From Candidatus Francisella endociliophora (GTDB taxonomy: Bacteria; Pseudomonadota; Gammaproteobacteria; Francisellales; Francisellaceae): a DNA stretch of 64,000 nucleotides. Position numbers and translations under genes: made by a program. The stretch lies in assembly GCF_000764555.1 (NCBI RefSeq), contig NZ_CP009574.1:744001-808000 (forward strand), written 5' to 3'. The notes beneath the pieces were generated by a model. It was not told the origin of the DNA. It worked only from the letters and a program-made list of their open reading frames with translations, and did no database searches. Numbering within the stretch: position 1 is the stretch's first letter; every line of letters starts with the position of its first letter. Shown here one piece after another: positions 19,767-29,888 of this stretch.

Positions 19767-21608
19767 TTATTCAAGTTCTAATAACTCTTCCCATAAAGCA
19801 TATTTTTCTTCTAAATCAGAATTTAATAAATCTAATTGCTTTTGAACTTTATCTTGCTCTTGTTGAGATTTTTGATAGAAATCCAACTCTCCCATTTGTG
19901 CTTGAAGAGCCTCAATATTAGTTTCTAATTTTTCTATTTGATTAGGTAAGTTACGTAACTGTTTTCTTTGTTCATAACTAAGTTTATTCTTTGCTTGCTC
20001 TTGTTTTTTTTCTGTTTTTAACTGCTCTTGGGGTTGTTTTCTTTGTGCTAGCCAATCATCATATCCGCCAACAAACTCTTCTAACGAGCCACTATCAAAA
20101 ACTATAGAGCTTGTTGCAATATTGTTTATAAATTCCCTATCATGACTAACTATAATTATTGTACCCTGATAATTTATAAGCATTTCTTCTAATATCTCAA
20201 GAGTCTCTATATCTAGATCGTTAGTTGGCTCATCCAGAACTATTACATTACTTGGCTTTGATAAGATTTTTGCTAGCAAAAGACGATTTTTCTCACCACC
20301 TGACAGATGAGTAATCGGTGAATGCAACCTCTCTGGAGTAAATAAAAACTTCTGCAAATATGTAATTACATGAACTTCCTTGCCTGCAATATTAATAAAA
20401 TCAGAACCTTCTTTAACATTATCAATAATACTCAATTTCTCATCTAACTGATCTCTCAATTGATCAAAATAAGCGATCTTAATATTATCAGCTAAAATCA
20501 CTTCACCTTGAGATGGCTTAGCTTTTCCAAGTAAGCAATTTAAAAGAGTCGTTTTACCACAGCCATTTTGACCAATAATTGCAATCTTATCACCTTTACG
20601 AATCTCCGTAGAGAAGTTTTGGAACAAAAACTGTCCATCATATTCAACGCCAATATTTGTCGCTTGAATAACTCTTTTTGAAGATTTTTCAGACTGTGCA
20701 ACTTTTATATCAGCTTTACCTACATTTTCACGACGTTGTTTTCTTTCACGACGCATTTGCTCAAGAGCTCTTACTCGTCCTTCATTCCTTGTACGACGAG
20801 CTTTTATACCTTGACGAATCCATACTTCTTCTTGAGCTAGCTTTTTATCAAACTCACTATTTTCTTTTTCTTGGGCATTAAGTATTTGCTCTTTCTTCTC
20901 TAGGAACTTTGTATAATTACCATCAAATGAATAAAGGTGTCCTCTATCAAGTTCAATAATACTTTTAGCAACACTGTTTAAAAATTTTCTATCATGGGTG
21001 ATAAATAATATCGCTCCAGCAAAGTTTGCTAAAAACTCTTCTAACCATTTTATAGAATCTATATCTAAATGGTTTGTAGGCTCATCTAAAAGTAGTAAAT
21101 CAGGCTTATTTATCAAAGCTCTTGCAAGAATCACTCTTCTTTTCATACCACCAGATAGATCTTTAAAAGAAGCTTTTGGATCAAGATTTAGCTTAGATGC
21201 TAAAACCTCAACATCATTGAGATAGATCCAGCCATGGTTCTCATCAATATATTTATGTAAATTTTCTAATTCTGAAGATTGTGGATTTGATTCTAGAGTT
21301 TTTTGATATGAGTTTAGTTTATTACCAAGCTCTCCCAACCCATCTAATATGACATCAACAACACTTCCTGATATATCACTTGGAACTTCCTGTATCATAC
21401 TAGCGACAACAGTATTTTTATGAACAATAATCTCGCCACTATCTGGAATAACCTTACCTTCGATTATCTTTAGAAGTGAGGATTTACCAGTACCATTACG
21501 GCCGATGAAACAAGTTCTTTGACCTTTTGTAATTTCAAGATTAACATTATCAAGTACTATTTGAGTACCAAAATTTAGGCTAACATTTTTTAGTGATATT
21601 AATTGCAT
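19767..21608 (-). CDS. uup: ABC-F ATPase Uup
   Basis: 613 residues. It has two ABC domains without membrane segments: Walker A GRNGTGKSSLLK near residue 37 and GQNGCGKTTLLN near 345, signatures LSGGMKRR near 152 and LSGGEKNR near 437, with a charged linker near 245-300. A coiled-coil C-terminus (from about residue 530, rich in Gln, Glu, Lys) marks the Uup subgroup. Uup acts on ribosomes or branched DNA and affects transposon excision in E. coli. No operon partner is close upstream. Confidence 0.92.
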   Translation of the reverse strand: MQLISLKNVSLNFGTQIVLDNVNLEITKGQRTCFIGRNGTGKSSLLKIIEGKVIPDSGEIIVHKNTVVASMIQEVPSDISGSVVDVILDGLGELGNKLNSYQKTLESNPQSSELENLHKYIDENHGWIYLNDVEVLASKLNLDPKASFKDLSGGMKRRVILARALINKPDLLLLDEPTNHLDIDSIKWLEEFLANFAGAILFITHDRKFLNSVAKSIIELDRGHLYSFDGNYTKFLEKKEQILNAQEKENSEFDKKLAQEEVWIRQGIKARRTRNEGRVRALEQMRRERKQRRENVGKADIKVAQSEKSSKRVIQATNIGVEYDGQFLFQNFSTEIRKGDKIAIIGQNGCGKTTLLNCLLGKAKPSQGEVILADNIKIAYFDQLRDQLDEKLSIIDNVKEGSDFINIAGKEVHVITYLQKFLFTPERLHSPITHLSGGEKNRLLLAKILSKPSNVIVLDEPTNDLDIETLEILEEMLINYQGTIIIVSHDREFINNIATSSIVFDSGSLEEFVGGYDDWLAQRKQPQEQLKTEKKQEQAKNKLSYEQRKQLRNLPNQIEKLETNIEALQAQMGELDFYQKSQQEQDKVQKQLDLLNSDLEEKYALWEELLELE

Positions 21609-21642
21609 TTAAGGGAGAATAAACAAAATCATTTAGTAGAGA

Positions 21643-22869
21643 CTATTGTACCTTTTCACGCAAGATTTTGATAGAAAATACAAACACAATAGCTGCTATA
21701 AAATACATCCCTCCGCCAAATGATATTGGTGAACTTGGTGATACTGATGCAAGATGTCCCATCATAATATCATTTAAAAACCACGCCAGACCAAAACCAG
21801 CACCAGCTGCTCCCATCGCCTTACCCTGCTCTTTTTCAGTAACCGCACCAGATATCATTGAAAGTAACGCTGTATATGCTATCAGCTGAGAAGCTGATAA
21901 AACTATTGTTAAAAACCATTGAGAAATCTGATTAGTCAAAACAGAAACTAAAATAAATCCGATACCACAAACTGTAGCAGCTCTAACAAAAGCTACTTGA
22001 TTAGAAACTTTAGCAAAAATTTTTGGCTGAATAGCTATACTAGCTATAGCTGTTGCTAATCCCATGAGTGCATAAAAAGCACCAGTCAATGCGACATCAT
22101 AGCCATAAGTTAAATTCAAGAACAGTGCTATTCCCTGACCATAAAAGCCCCAAGCACATTGTACTAAAAGATACACAACCCCAACAAGTCTCACTCTTTT
22201 ATCTGATAGCAAAAATGAAATAGTTTTGTATATAGTTCCAATCTGAATAATTAATCCTGGATTCTTAGGTAAATCTTTTTTCATGATAAATGCTATAAAA
22301 AACATATTTATACTGGCCAACATTGCTGCAAACATAAATGGTAGTGTATAACTTATATTCATAGTTGATACAAAGCTAGTAACAACTGGACCAATAACAA
22401 AACCTAGAGATGCAGCCATCGTTATATAACCTAAATTCTTTGACTTATCTTCCGGAGAAGATATATCAATAACGGCTGCTTGAGCTATTTCAAAAGCACC
22501 TCCAGCAAGACCACAAATAAATCTACTTGCAACAAATAATAAATAATGATGTGAATATATTGCATACGCTGATAATACATAAGATACACAAGTAGTAAAT
22601 AGCGCTACCATCAGTATTATCTTACGACCATACTTATCTGACAGCTCCCCTATTATTGGGCACCCTATAAGTAGCCCTAATGGCCAACATGCAAGAGCTA
22701 TCGAATAATACCAATTTTGAAAATTACCGCCTGGATCACCAAATGTAACACAAATATTACCAAAAAATAATGATGGCATTATAGGAAAAACAAGCCCTGC
22801 TCCCATTACATCAATAATAATAGTAACTATTAAAACTGGAATTAAAATATTCTTTGAATGTAAATTCAT
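21643..22869 (-). CDS. MFS exporter of the DHA1 (TetA-like) group
   Basis: 408 residues from the ATG at 22869, chosen because GAGG lies 9 bases upstream; an ATG five codons earlier is the alternative. Twelve membrane segments are visible. MFS motif A GELSDKYGRK lies near residue 78, the motif-C region LGFVIGPVV near 160, and the N-terminal motif VMGAGLVFPIMPSLF matches the TetA-type drug:H+ antiporter group. Function is most likely efflux of a small molecule or drug; substrate unknown. It sits alone between uup and a FUSC gene. Confidence 0.82.
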   Translation of the reverse strand: MNLHSKNILIPVLIVTIIIDVMGAGLVFPIMPSLFFGNICVTFGDPGGNFQNWYYSIALACWPLGLLIGCPIIGELSDKYGRKIILMVALFTTCVSYVLSAYAIYSHHYLLFVASRFICGLAGGAFEIAQAAVIDISSPEDKSKNLGYITMAASLGFVIGPVVTSFVSTMNISYTLPFMFAAMLASINMFFIAFIMKKDLPKNPGLIIQIGTIYKTISFLLSDKRVRLVGVVYLLVQCAWGFYGQGIALFLNLTYGYDVALTGAFYALMGLATAIASIAIQPKIFAKVSNQVAFVRAATVCGIGFILVSVLTNQISQWFLTIVLSASQLIAYTALLSMISGAVTEKEQGKAMGAAGAGFGLAWFLNDIMMGHLASVSPSSPISFGGGMYFIAAIVFVFSIKILREKVQ

Positions 22870-22935
22870 ACGTTTAAACCTCATACAGAATAATAAAAAT
22901 TCAGTGACATATACTACCTCAAGCAGTATTTTTAA

Positions 22936-23979
22936 TCAATGTTTTGAAATTTGCAAAATATAGTTATATTCTATTGAGAGCTTTTTAAGGGCATCAAGAA
23001 ACATCTTAATGTAAAAGATAAAGCTTTCATCTCTATCATTTAAAACTTCAACATCTCTAAGTAAAGGTAGAATATGTTTTTCAAAATGAAAAAGTTCTTT
23101 ATAGCTAATTCTCTTTCTCTTTTTAATATCTTCTGAAACATCTGTGAGTGATTTCATTATATATTTTTTGAACTCAATAAATGCTGGTTCTTTATCTAAC
23201 TTAGCGATAGTCTTTGCATCTAAAGTAAATTCAATATATTCATAAGTAACAATCATATAGCGGTATAGTCTGCGAATATATAAACTCATCTTTTCAAATT
23301 CGCGAACTTTCTTAGCAGATTTTTCATACTTCAACTCTTTAACTAATGTTAAATGCTTAGCAAATTCATGAAAAATACTCTCTCTAAGCTTTCTATGTGA
23401 TTGATTACGCTCTATAAAAAGTATGTCAAAAAAGTCATGAATTTGTATAATCGTTTTAGCATAACTCTCTTTAAGCCTAGTTTCTGCACGAATTGGAAAA
23501 ACAAAACGATTAACTATCAGAGCTACTGTTATACCTAATAGTATTTCTACAGCTCTATATATCGCAATCTGAACACTAGGTTGTTGATTTAATATAATAA
23601 TCATTAAAGTTATACCCGCTAAAGTACCCGCATAACTGTACTTTGAAGCTCCTGCAAAATACACTGCTAAAAATATAAAGGGCATAACCAAAACAATTTG
23701 CACATATCCAACAGGTATAAATGCTGTAATTACAATAGCTATTACAGCACCAATTATTGTTCCTAAGAATCTCATCAAAGCTTTATCCAAAGCCCCGCCA
23801 AGGTTAGGCTGTGTTGACATTACAACCAATACGGTAATGACCATCCACAAATACATTCTCTGGATATCAAATATATTACCCAAAACAAGCCCTATAAAAT
23901 ATGTAACAATTACAGCAATACAAGCTTTTAAAGCATTTCTAACTGCATACTTATTACTATTTAAAAAAGCAAACTGCAT
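22936..23979 (-). CDS. FUSC-family inner-membrane protein (aromatic acid exporter-like)
   Basis: 347 residues: about six membrane helices in residues 15-160, then a helical cytoplasmic half rich in lysine and glutamate. The pattern WMVITVLVVMSTQPNLGGAL, followed by RFLGTIIGAVIA and later RAVEILLGITVALIVNRFVFP, is characteristic of the FUSC/fusaric-acid-resistance family. Members export aromatic acids or related compounds. It lies 8 bases upstream of rlmB (same strand), suggesting cotranscription. The substrate is unknown. Confidence 0.82.
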   Translation of the reverse strand: MQFAFLNSNKYAVRNALKACIAVIVTYFIGLVLGNIFDIQRMYLWMVITVLVVMSTQPNLGGALDKALMRFLGTIIGAVIAIVITAFIPVGYVQIVLVMPFIFLAVYFAGASKYSYAGTLAGITLMIIILNQQPSVQIAIYRAVEILLGITVALIVNRFVFPIRAETRLKESYAKTIIQIHDFFDILFIERNQSHRKLRESIFHEFAKHLTLVKELKYEKSAKKVREFEKMSLYIRRLYRYMIVTYEYIEFTLDAKTIAKLDKEPAFIEFKKYIMKSLTDVSEDIKKRKRISYKELFHFEKHILPLLRDVEVLNDRDESFIFYIKMFLDALKKLSIEYNYILQISKH

Positions 23980-23987
23980 AAATATAC

Positions 23988-24731
23988 CTATTTAATTCCT
24001 CTCTGCCTTACAGCTTCATATAAGCTAATACCCGTAGCTACTGATACGTTTAAGCTTGAAACCTCTCCAAGCATTGGTAGTTTCGCAAGAAAATCACAGC
24101 TAGCCTTTGTACGCTGACGCATTCCAGAGCCTTCTGCCCCTGCAATAATAGCTATTGAATCACTTAGATTCATATCATATAAACTTTCATCTGCCTCACC
24201 TGCCAAACCAATCACCCATACACCAAGTTTCTTCAATTTCTCGATTGATCTTGCAAGATTTGTGACTACAGCAATCTTTGTATGCTCTGCTGCTCCACAA
24301 GCCACCTTTTTGACAGTCGCATTTATCGGAGCACTGTTATCTTTTGGTACCACTATAAAATCAACACCTGCCGAGTGAGCACTACGAATACATGCACCAA
24401 AATTATGTGGATCTTGGACACTATCAAGGATCAATACAAAAGCATTTCTATCATTTGGTAATAAACCTTCTATATCATTTTCTGAATATGTTTTAAGTGA
24501 GCTTTTTTCTGTAGCAAAAATGTTTTGATGGTTTGCATCTTTTTTGATTCTAGCTGGTAACTCTTTAAAAGAGCTCACATAATTAACTTCTAGACCTCTA
24601 GTCTTTGCACTCTCGATTATAGAATCTATTTTTGCATTTGTATTTTGTTTTTTTAATACAAATATCTCTTTCGCTTGATTGGACTCTACTAAACTCTCTA
24701 CAGCATGTATGCCATAAATTAAACTACTCAT
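23988..24731 (-). CDS. rlmB: 23S rRNA (guanosine-2'-O)-methyltransferase RlmB
   Basis: 247 residues. RlmB methylates G2251 in the peptidyl-transferase P loop of 23S rRNA. SPOUT motifs are LILDSVQDPHNFGACIRSAH near residue 110, IAGAEGSGMRQRTKASCD near 190 and SLNVSVATGISLYEAVRQR at the C-terminus. The N-terminal L30e-like substrate-binding domain (YGIHAVESLVES) is intact. The start codon overlaps the mpl stop by one base. Confidence 0.95.
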   Translation of the reverse strand: MSSLIYGIHAVESLVESNQAKEIFVLKKQNTNAKIDSIIESAKTRGLEVNYVSSFKELPARIKKDANHQNIFATEKSSLKTYSENDIEGLLPNDRNAFVLILDSVQDPHNFGACIRSAHSAGVDFIVVPKDNSAPINATVKKVACGAAEHTKIAVVTNLARSIEKLKKLGVWVIGLAGEADESLYDMNLSDSIAIIAGAEGSGMRQRTKASCDFLAKLPMLGEVSSLNVSVATGISLYEAVRQRGIK

Positions 24732-26098
24732 TACTTAGTCTCCAAAAGTTTGACTAATTTTTCTCTTAGTCCATCAAATGAACCATTACTCATCATTACT
24801 ATTTGTATATTTTTACTTTTATTAATATTAACTAGGCTATCAACATTATTTACAAATTCTTCCACATTAGTTATAAAATCAACATTATCCGAAGTTTTTA
24901 ACACTTCTTTAGCATCCCACTTTAGTAAACTATGATTATATAACAGAATTTTATCAGCATTATTTATTGCTTGCGGTAGGTTATCTTTATTATTACCTTG
25001 TCGCATCGTATTTGATCGAGGATCAATCAAAGCTATCACAAAAGCATTTTTATCTTTATTTCTTACAGCTTCTAATGTTAGCTTGATCGATGTTGGATGA
25101 TGTGCAAAATCATCATATAGCACAATATTTTCTGAACTATGTAAAACCTCTAAACGTCTTTTAACACCTTTAAAGCTTTCTAAGGCATCAATTATAACAC
25201 TATCAGAAATATTAAGCTGCTTTGCTATAGCATAAGTACTCATTGCATTTAATGCATTATGTTCACCAATTAAACCCCACGAGATATTTATACTACTATT
25301 GTTTGAGTTTAATTCAAACTGTGAATAATCAAGAGCTTTTTTATTCATCGAGATGCCATCATTGGAATTTGCTTTAATACGCTCTGACCAACATCCCATA
25401 TCTATAATTTTTTGGACATTCTCATCTTTAGCGTTATAAATAACTTTTGCAGTTGATGGCATTTTTCTAAGTAGTTGATGAAACTGCCAAAATATCGCAT
25501 CTATATCTTTAAAAATATCTGCATGATCAAATTCGATATTATTGATTACAAAAATACTTGGATCATAATGGATTAACTTTGAGCGTTTGTCAAAAAAGGC
25601 AGTATCGTATTCATCTGCCTCAATCACAAAGTATTCTGAATCTGTATATCGTGATGAAACTCCAAAATCTCCACTGACGCCACCAACTAGGAAACTTGGA
25701 TTTAAACCTGCTTGTTCTAAAACTTTAATAGTCATTGTTGTAGTTGTAGTTTTACCATGTGTTCCCGCTATTGCAATGACCTTTTTGTATTTAAGAATAT
25801 TTTGGTACAACCACTCTGGACCCGAGAAATAATTTAATTTTTCATCAAGAATTTTCTCAATAATTGGCATGCCACGTTTCATGATATTGCCAACAATTAT
25901 CTCATCAGGTTTGGTATTTAATTGTGAGCACTCAAACCCTTGAATAATCTCAATACCTTGTGACTCAAGATATGTACTCATAGGAGGATAAACATTAAGA
26001 TCAGAACCTGTAACCTTGTAGCGTTTTTGCTTAGCTAAAACAGCAAGCGAACCCATAAAAGTCCCACAAATTCCTAATATATGGATATGTTTTGACAT
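24731..26098 (-). CDS. mpl: UDP-N-acetylmuramate:L-alanyl-gamma-D-glutamyl-meso-diaminopimelate ligase
   Basis: 455 residues from the ATG at 26098, whose product begins SKHIHILGICGTFMGSLA as in E. coli Mpl; a start seven codons upstream would add an unconserved tail. Mpl recycles murein tripeptide by ligating it to UDP-MurNAc. The P-loop IAGTHGKTTTTTM lies near residue 109, EADEYDTAFFDKRSK near 163, and FAHHPTSIKLTL near 330. It is coupled to rlmB downstream. It completes a peptidoglycan set with murD, murE, murF and mraY in this window. Confidence 0.95.
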   Translation of the reverse strand: MSKHIHILGICGTFMGSLAVLAKQKRYKVTGSDLNVYPPMSTYLESQGIEIIQGFECSQLNTKPDEIIVGNIMKRGMPIIEKILDEKLNYFSGPEWLYQNILKYKKVIAIAGTHGKTTTTTMTIKVLEQAGLNPSFLVGGVSGDFGVSSRYTDSEYFVIEADEYDTAFFDKRSKLIHYDPSIFVINNIEFDHADIFKDIDAIFWQFHQLLRKMPSTAKVIYNAKDENVQKIIDMGCWSERIKANSNDGISMNKKALDYSQFELNSNNSSINISWGLIGEHNALNAMSTYAIAKQLNISDSVIIDALESFKGVKRRLEVLHSSENIVLYDDFAHHPTSIKLTLEAVRNKDKNAFVIALIDPRSNTMRQGNNKDNLPQAINNADKILLYNHSLLKWDAKEVLKTSDNVDFITNVEEFVNNVDSLVNINKSKNIQIVMMSNGSFDGLREKLVKLLETK

Positions 26099-26212
26099 TA
26101 GTATTATATAGCTTTTCAAACTAATTTGATTATATCAGCTTATAAGTTTTAAATATATCGCTAATACTACTTAACACAACAGAAATCAGAAGTTACTGCT
26201 TATCAGATTATC

Positions 26213-26241
26213 TTGGTATTATCGTCAGTATTATTTATACT
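26213..26241 (+). promoter_or_regulatory. Probable sigma-70 promoter of pyrE-lpxH
   Basis: TTGGTA at 26213-26218 and TATACT at 26236-26241 are separated by 17 bases, placing transcription start about 25 bases before the pyrE ATG. The match to consensus is good for this AT-rich genome, and the position fits a leading promoter of the pyrE-lpxH pair. Confidence 0.55.
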
Positions 26242-26272
26242 TATAGCAAATGATTAAAACTATTAAAAAATA

Positions 26273-26899
26273 ATGTTTATAGATTTTGCGCTTAAAAGTG
26301 GTGTACTTAAATTTGGAGAGTTCACTCTTAAATCAGGTCGTATTAGCCCATATTTTTTTAATGCTGGATTATTTAATACAGGGAATCAGCTAGCAAATTT
26401 AGCTGATCACTATGCTCAAATGATCGCTAAAAGTGATGTTAAATACGACATCCTGTTTGGTCCAGCTTATAAAGGTATACCTCTAGTTGCAGCAATCTCG
26501 ACTGTTTTAGCACTTAAGTACAATATAGATATGCCGTATGCTTTTGATCGTAAAGAAGCAAAGAATCATGGTGAAGGTGGAGTCTTTGTTGGTGCTGATA
26601 TGACAGGTAAAAAAGTTCTACTAGTTGATGATGTAATGACAGCAGGTACCGCATTTTACGAATCATCTAATAAGCTTAAAACTATAAATGCTAAAATTGC
26701 TGGAGTAGCTCTATCGATTGACCGTCAAGAAAAAGCAAAAGATAGTGATATATCTGCGACTAAGAAAATCTCTCAAGATTTTAATATCCCCGTATTAGCT
26801 GTGACAAATTTCGAAAGCATATATGAGTATGCTAAAGAAAATTTAGACCAAGAAACAATCAACAAATTTAAAGAATACCGTCAGAAATATGGCTCATAA
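26273..26899 (+). CDS. pyrE: Orotate phosphoribosyltransferase
   Basis: 208 residues. It makes OMP from orotate and PRPP in pyrimidine synthesis. The PRPP-binding loop VLLVDDVMTAGTAFYES lies near residue 117; GPAYKGIPLVAAIS near 63 and AYDRKE-like AFDRKEAKNHGEGG near 89 are family signatures. It overlaps lpxH by 11 bases, so the two are translationally linked. Confidence 0.96.
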   Translation: MFIDFALKSGVLKFGEFTLKSGRISPYFFNAGLFNTGNQLANLADHYAQMIAKSDVKYDILFGPAYKGIPLVAAISTVLALKYNIDMPYAFDRKEAKNHGEGGVFVGADMTGKKVLLVDDVMTAGTAFYESSNKLKTINAKIAGVALSIDRQEKAKDSDISATKKISQDFNIPVLAVTNFESIYEYAKENLDQETINKFKEYRQKYGS

Positions 26900-27602
26900 T
26901 AAAGATATTTATATAATTTCAGATTTACACTTAAATGAAAATCATGCAGAAATGGCTGATCTTTTTAAAAAATTCTTAGGTGATATAACTAGCGTTGATA
27001 ATCAACTATATATCCTTGGAGACTTTTTTGATTATTGGATTGGTGATAATCATAGAGATAGCTTTTATCATAAAATTACAGACTGGTTAAGAGAAGCTTC
27101 TAATAATGGTTTAGAAATATTTTTTATGTATGGAAACCGTGATTTTCTAATTGGTAAAAAGTTTGCTAAAAGAAGTGGCGTCAAACTAATAAAAGATCCT
27201 TACTATCTAAATATTGCAGATAAAAAGATACTTTTCTCTCACGGAGATCTATTCTGTACAGATGATATAAGTTATCAAAGATATAGAAAGTGGATTGCTT
27301 ATAATCCTATTTTAAGATTTATTTTCAGAAGGCTTCCCTTGTTTATAAGAGAGTACACGGCTAGGAATGTTCGCAAAGCTAGCTATGTAAAAAATCGTAA
27401 AAATCCTACTGTTGATGTCACGACAAAAGGTATTGAAAAATATCGCAAAGATTGTGATATTGTAATTCATGGACATACTCATAGAATGGCAATACATGTT
27501 GCAGATAATTATACTCGCTATGTACTAGGAGACTGGTTTAAAAATGGAAATTATCTAAAAATCTCGAAAGATGGTGAGATTTTACAAGTTACAAGTATAT
27601 AA
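26889..27602 (+). CDS. lpxH: UDP-2,3-diacylglucosamine diphosphatase LpxH
   Basis: 237 residues. It hydrolyses UDP-2,3-diacylglucosamine to lipid X in lipid A synthesis, peripherally on the inner membrane. Calcineurin-like metal motifs are all visible: ISDLHLNE near residue 9, GDFFDYWIGD near 44, GNRDFLIG near 81, SHGDLFCTDD near 116 and HGHTHR near 195. The start overlaps the pyrE 3' end. Confidence 0.95.
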   Translation: MAHNKDIYIISDLHLNENHAEMADLFKKFLGDITSVDNQLYILGDFFDYWIGDNHRDSFYHKITDWLREASNNGLEIFFMYGNRDFLIGKKFAKRSGVKLIKDPYYLNIADKKILFSHGDLFCTDDISYQRYRKWIAYNPILRFIFRRLPLFIREYTARNVRKASYVKNRKNPTVDVTTKGIEKYRKDCDIVIHGHTHRMAIHVADNYTRYVLGDWFKNGNYLKISKDGEILQVTSI

Positions 27603-27635
27603 AACCTCAAACAAACTTATTATGGAAATTATCAT

Positions 27636-29048
27636 ATGAAAAATACACGTATTCTGTCTTTACCATTCTGGGTAATTTGGTCACTAGAGCTATGGGAAAG
27701 ATATGGCTTCTATGGTATTCAATCAATATTAATGCTTTTTTTGATTGATAAACTTAACTTTACAGAAGCCTACTCATATACATTATTTGGTACATTTAAT
27801 GCTTTCCTTTTTGCATTTATTTGGTTTGGTGGTTGGATTGGAGATAGAGTAATTGGAGCAAAAAGAACCATTATTATTGGAGCTATCTTTTTACTTATTT
27901 CATATGCAAGTTTAGCATTTATTTCCGATGAAAATGTTTATTACTCTTTAGCAGGTATAATTGTTGGAAATGCTCTTTTTAAAGCAAACCCTTCATCTTT
28001 AATATCTAAACTATATAAAGATAATCCTGAAATACTAGATTGTGCAATAACTCTTTATTATATGTCTATAAGTGTTGGATGCTTTATTGCAACAGTTTCT
28101 ATTCCGTTATTATCTCAATATTTTGGTTGGGGAGTAGCATTCGTTTCTTGTGCTATAGGATTGATAATTGGGCTTATAGGGTATTTATGTTTCTACAATA
28201 AATTAAGCAGCATATCAACTATTGCAGGAGGGAAATCTCTTAATTTCAAAAGCCTAGTAATAGTATTGATAGGAAGCATTACTGCAATATATATAATAGG
28301 TATTCTTTTAATCCATACAGTGATTAGTAATATTCTGGTTGTTATGACTTTAATTACTGCTGTTGGCTACTATCTACTATCGATGAAAGATGAAGATACA
28401 AAATCACGCATAAAGATGTTTGTTGCATTACTGTTATTTGCTGAAGCAATAATATTTTTTGTAATGTACAACCAAATGCCTTCTACATTAATTCTTTTTG
28501 TGAAAAACAATGTTAATCACACTATTCTTGGATATAGCATATCTCCTGCCCAATACTATATTTTCAACCCTATGGCAGTATTAATTTTCTCACCAATATT
28601 ATCAAAAATTTATACTAAATACCCATCTACTCATGCCACTAAATTTTGCGCTGGAATGACAATTTGTTCTGTTGCATTTCTAATTCTATATATTCCTCAA
28701 TTTATTAGCACTTCAGGTATAGTTTCTAGTTGGTGGGTTATTATGTCTTATTTCTTCATATCAATAGGAGAGCTTTTAATTTCAGCATTAGGATTATCGA
28801 TGATGTTAAGCTTATGCCCTAAAAGAATGTCTGGATTTGTATGCGGCTTCTGGTTCCTAAGTACAATGCTAGCAGGCCCTATCTCTGGGTGGGTAGGAAA
28901 ACTTACAGCAGTAAATAGCAATATTACTGCTCAAGAAAGTATTCAAACATATGGAAATGTTTTTGGATCTCTCGGATTAGTTGTAGCAATCACAGCTTTA
29001 CTGATGTGGTTAGCTAGACCATACCTAAACAGACTATTAAAAAACTAA
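27636..29048 (+). CDS. POT-family oligopeptide transporter (second copy)
   Basis: 470 residues with about 14 hydrophobic segments. The signature is SLELWERYGFYGIQS near residue 16, followed by FGGWIGDRVIGAKR near 67 and YYMSISVGCFI near 142. It has the same architecture as the POT gene at 18226-19653 but clearly different sequence, so it is an old paralogue and not a recent duplication. It probably imports small peptides as an amino-acid source. It lies 33 bases after lpxH and may share its transcript; its stop converges on the next gene. Confidence 0.9.
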   Translation: MKNTRILSLPFWVIWSLELWERYGFYGIQSILMLFLIDKLNFTEAYSYTLFGTFNAFLFAFIWFGGWIGDRVIGAKRTIIIGAIFLLISYASLAFISDENVYYSLAGIIVGNALFKANPSSLISKLYKDNPEILDCAITLYYMSISVGCFIATVSIPLLSQYFGWGVAFVSCAIGLIIGLIGYLCFYNKLSSISTIAGGKSLNFKSLVIVLIGSITAIYIIGILLIHTVISNILVVMTLITAVGYYLLSMKDEDTKSRIKMFVALLLFAEAIIFFVMYNQMPSTLILFVKNNVNHTILGYSISPAQYYIFNPMAVLIFSPILSKIYTKYPSTHATKFCAGMTICSVAFLILYIPQFISTSGIVSSWWVIMSYFFISIGELLISALGLSMMLSLCPKRMSGFVCGFWFLSTMLAGPISGWVGKLTAVNSNITAQESIQTYGNVFGSLGLVVAITALLMWLARPYLNRLLKN

Positions 29049-29061
29049 ATAACATCTCTTA

Positions 29062-29880
29062 TTATTCCCAAACATAACCTTTTGGTAAATCACAAGATAC
29101 ACCCTTTTGACTTAACATCATAGTTTTCATATTTGTAATAGGACAACTACAAGTCGCGTATTCTTTTGAACCTTTTTCATATTTACATGGTTGAGTCATA
29201 CAACCTGCCACATCAATATTTTGACATTTGACTCCTTCACCTGGTTTTGCAATATCGTAGTCCTTATTCATATCAAAACCATAAGTTGAAATCAGATCTG
29301 CCCCTGGAATAAAAGAGGAGCTATCATCTTGAGTGTTTTGCTCAGCTATGTACTTACATACAGGTGCTTCCACACCTTTACAGTTCCCGCTACCATCAGG
29401 CTTACAAGTTGATAGGTTTTTACATTTTGAGCCATCTTTCCCACAAACTGCTACAGTCTCATAGTAAACACCTAAGTTCATAATCCCATCAATATTTACA
29501 TAGTTAGGTCCTGTGAAAACTTTACATCTACAATTAGCCGTTTTACCATCTTCGCTTACTTTACATGGCATAGCTTGATTGTCTGGATTTATGCCAGTTG
29601 CTTTAGGAGAACCCGAGTAGTGACAATTTGCATAAGTAGCTTTTGCACAATATAACTGTTTAGTTACACTAGTTGCTCCACCACCAGACCAAGCTGAGCC
29701 GTGTTCAGTAGGCTTACATAATGTTGGATAAAAAGGCATATTACTACAACTATCACCACAAAAAGGCTTTACAGAATCACAAAGTACATTTGATTCTATT
29801 AGTGGGTACTTCACAATATCTTTACCAAAAGACACATTCAAAAATAAGATTAAAGCAAATATTCCAAAAAGTTTTTTCAT
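29062..29880 (-). CDS. Unrecognised exported cysteine-rich protein
   Basis: 272 residues. Residues 1-19 form a signal peptide (MKKLFGIFALILFLNVSFG). The mature protein has 20 cysteines, an even number consistent with many disulfides in the periplasm or outside. Two segments repeat the pattern P-C-K-x(n)-G-K/S-x(n)-A-x-C-x-C: MPCKVSEDGKTANCRCKVF near residue 97 and QPCKYEKGSKEYATCSCPI near 227, showing an internal duplication. There is no lipobox and no membrane segment. I recognise no family. It lies 8 bases after murF on the same strand, so it may be cotranscribed with murF. Confidence 0.75.
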   Translation of the reverse strand: MKKLFGIFALILFLNVSFGKDIVKYPLIESNVLCDSVKPFCGDSCSNMPFYPTLCKPTEHGSAWSGGGATSVTKQLYCAKATYANCHYSGSPKATGINPDNQAMPCKVSEDGKTANCRCKVFTGPNYVNIDGIMNLGVYYETVAVCGKDGSKCKNLSTCKPDGSGNCKGVEAPVCKYIAEQNTQDDSSSFIPGADLISTYGFDMNKDYDIAKPGEGVKCQNIDVAGCMTQPCKYEKGSKEYATCSCPITNMKTMMLSQKGVSCDLPKGYVWE

Positions 29881-29888
29881 ATTACTTC

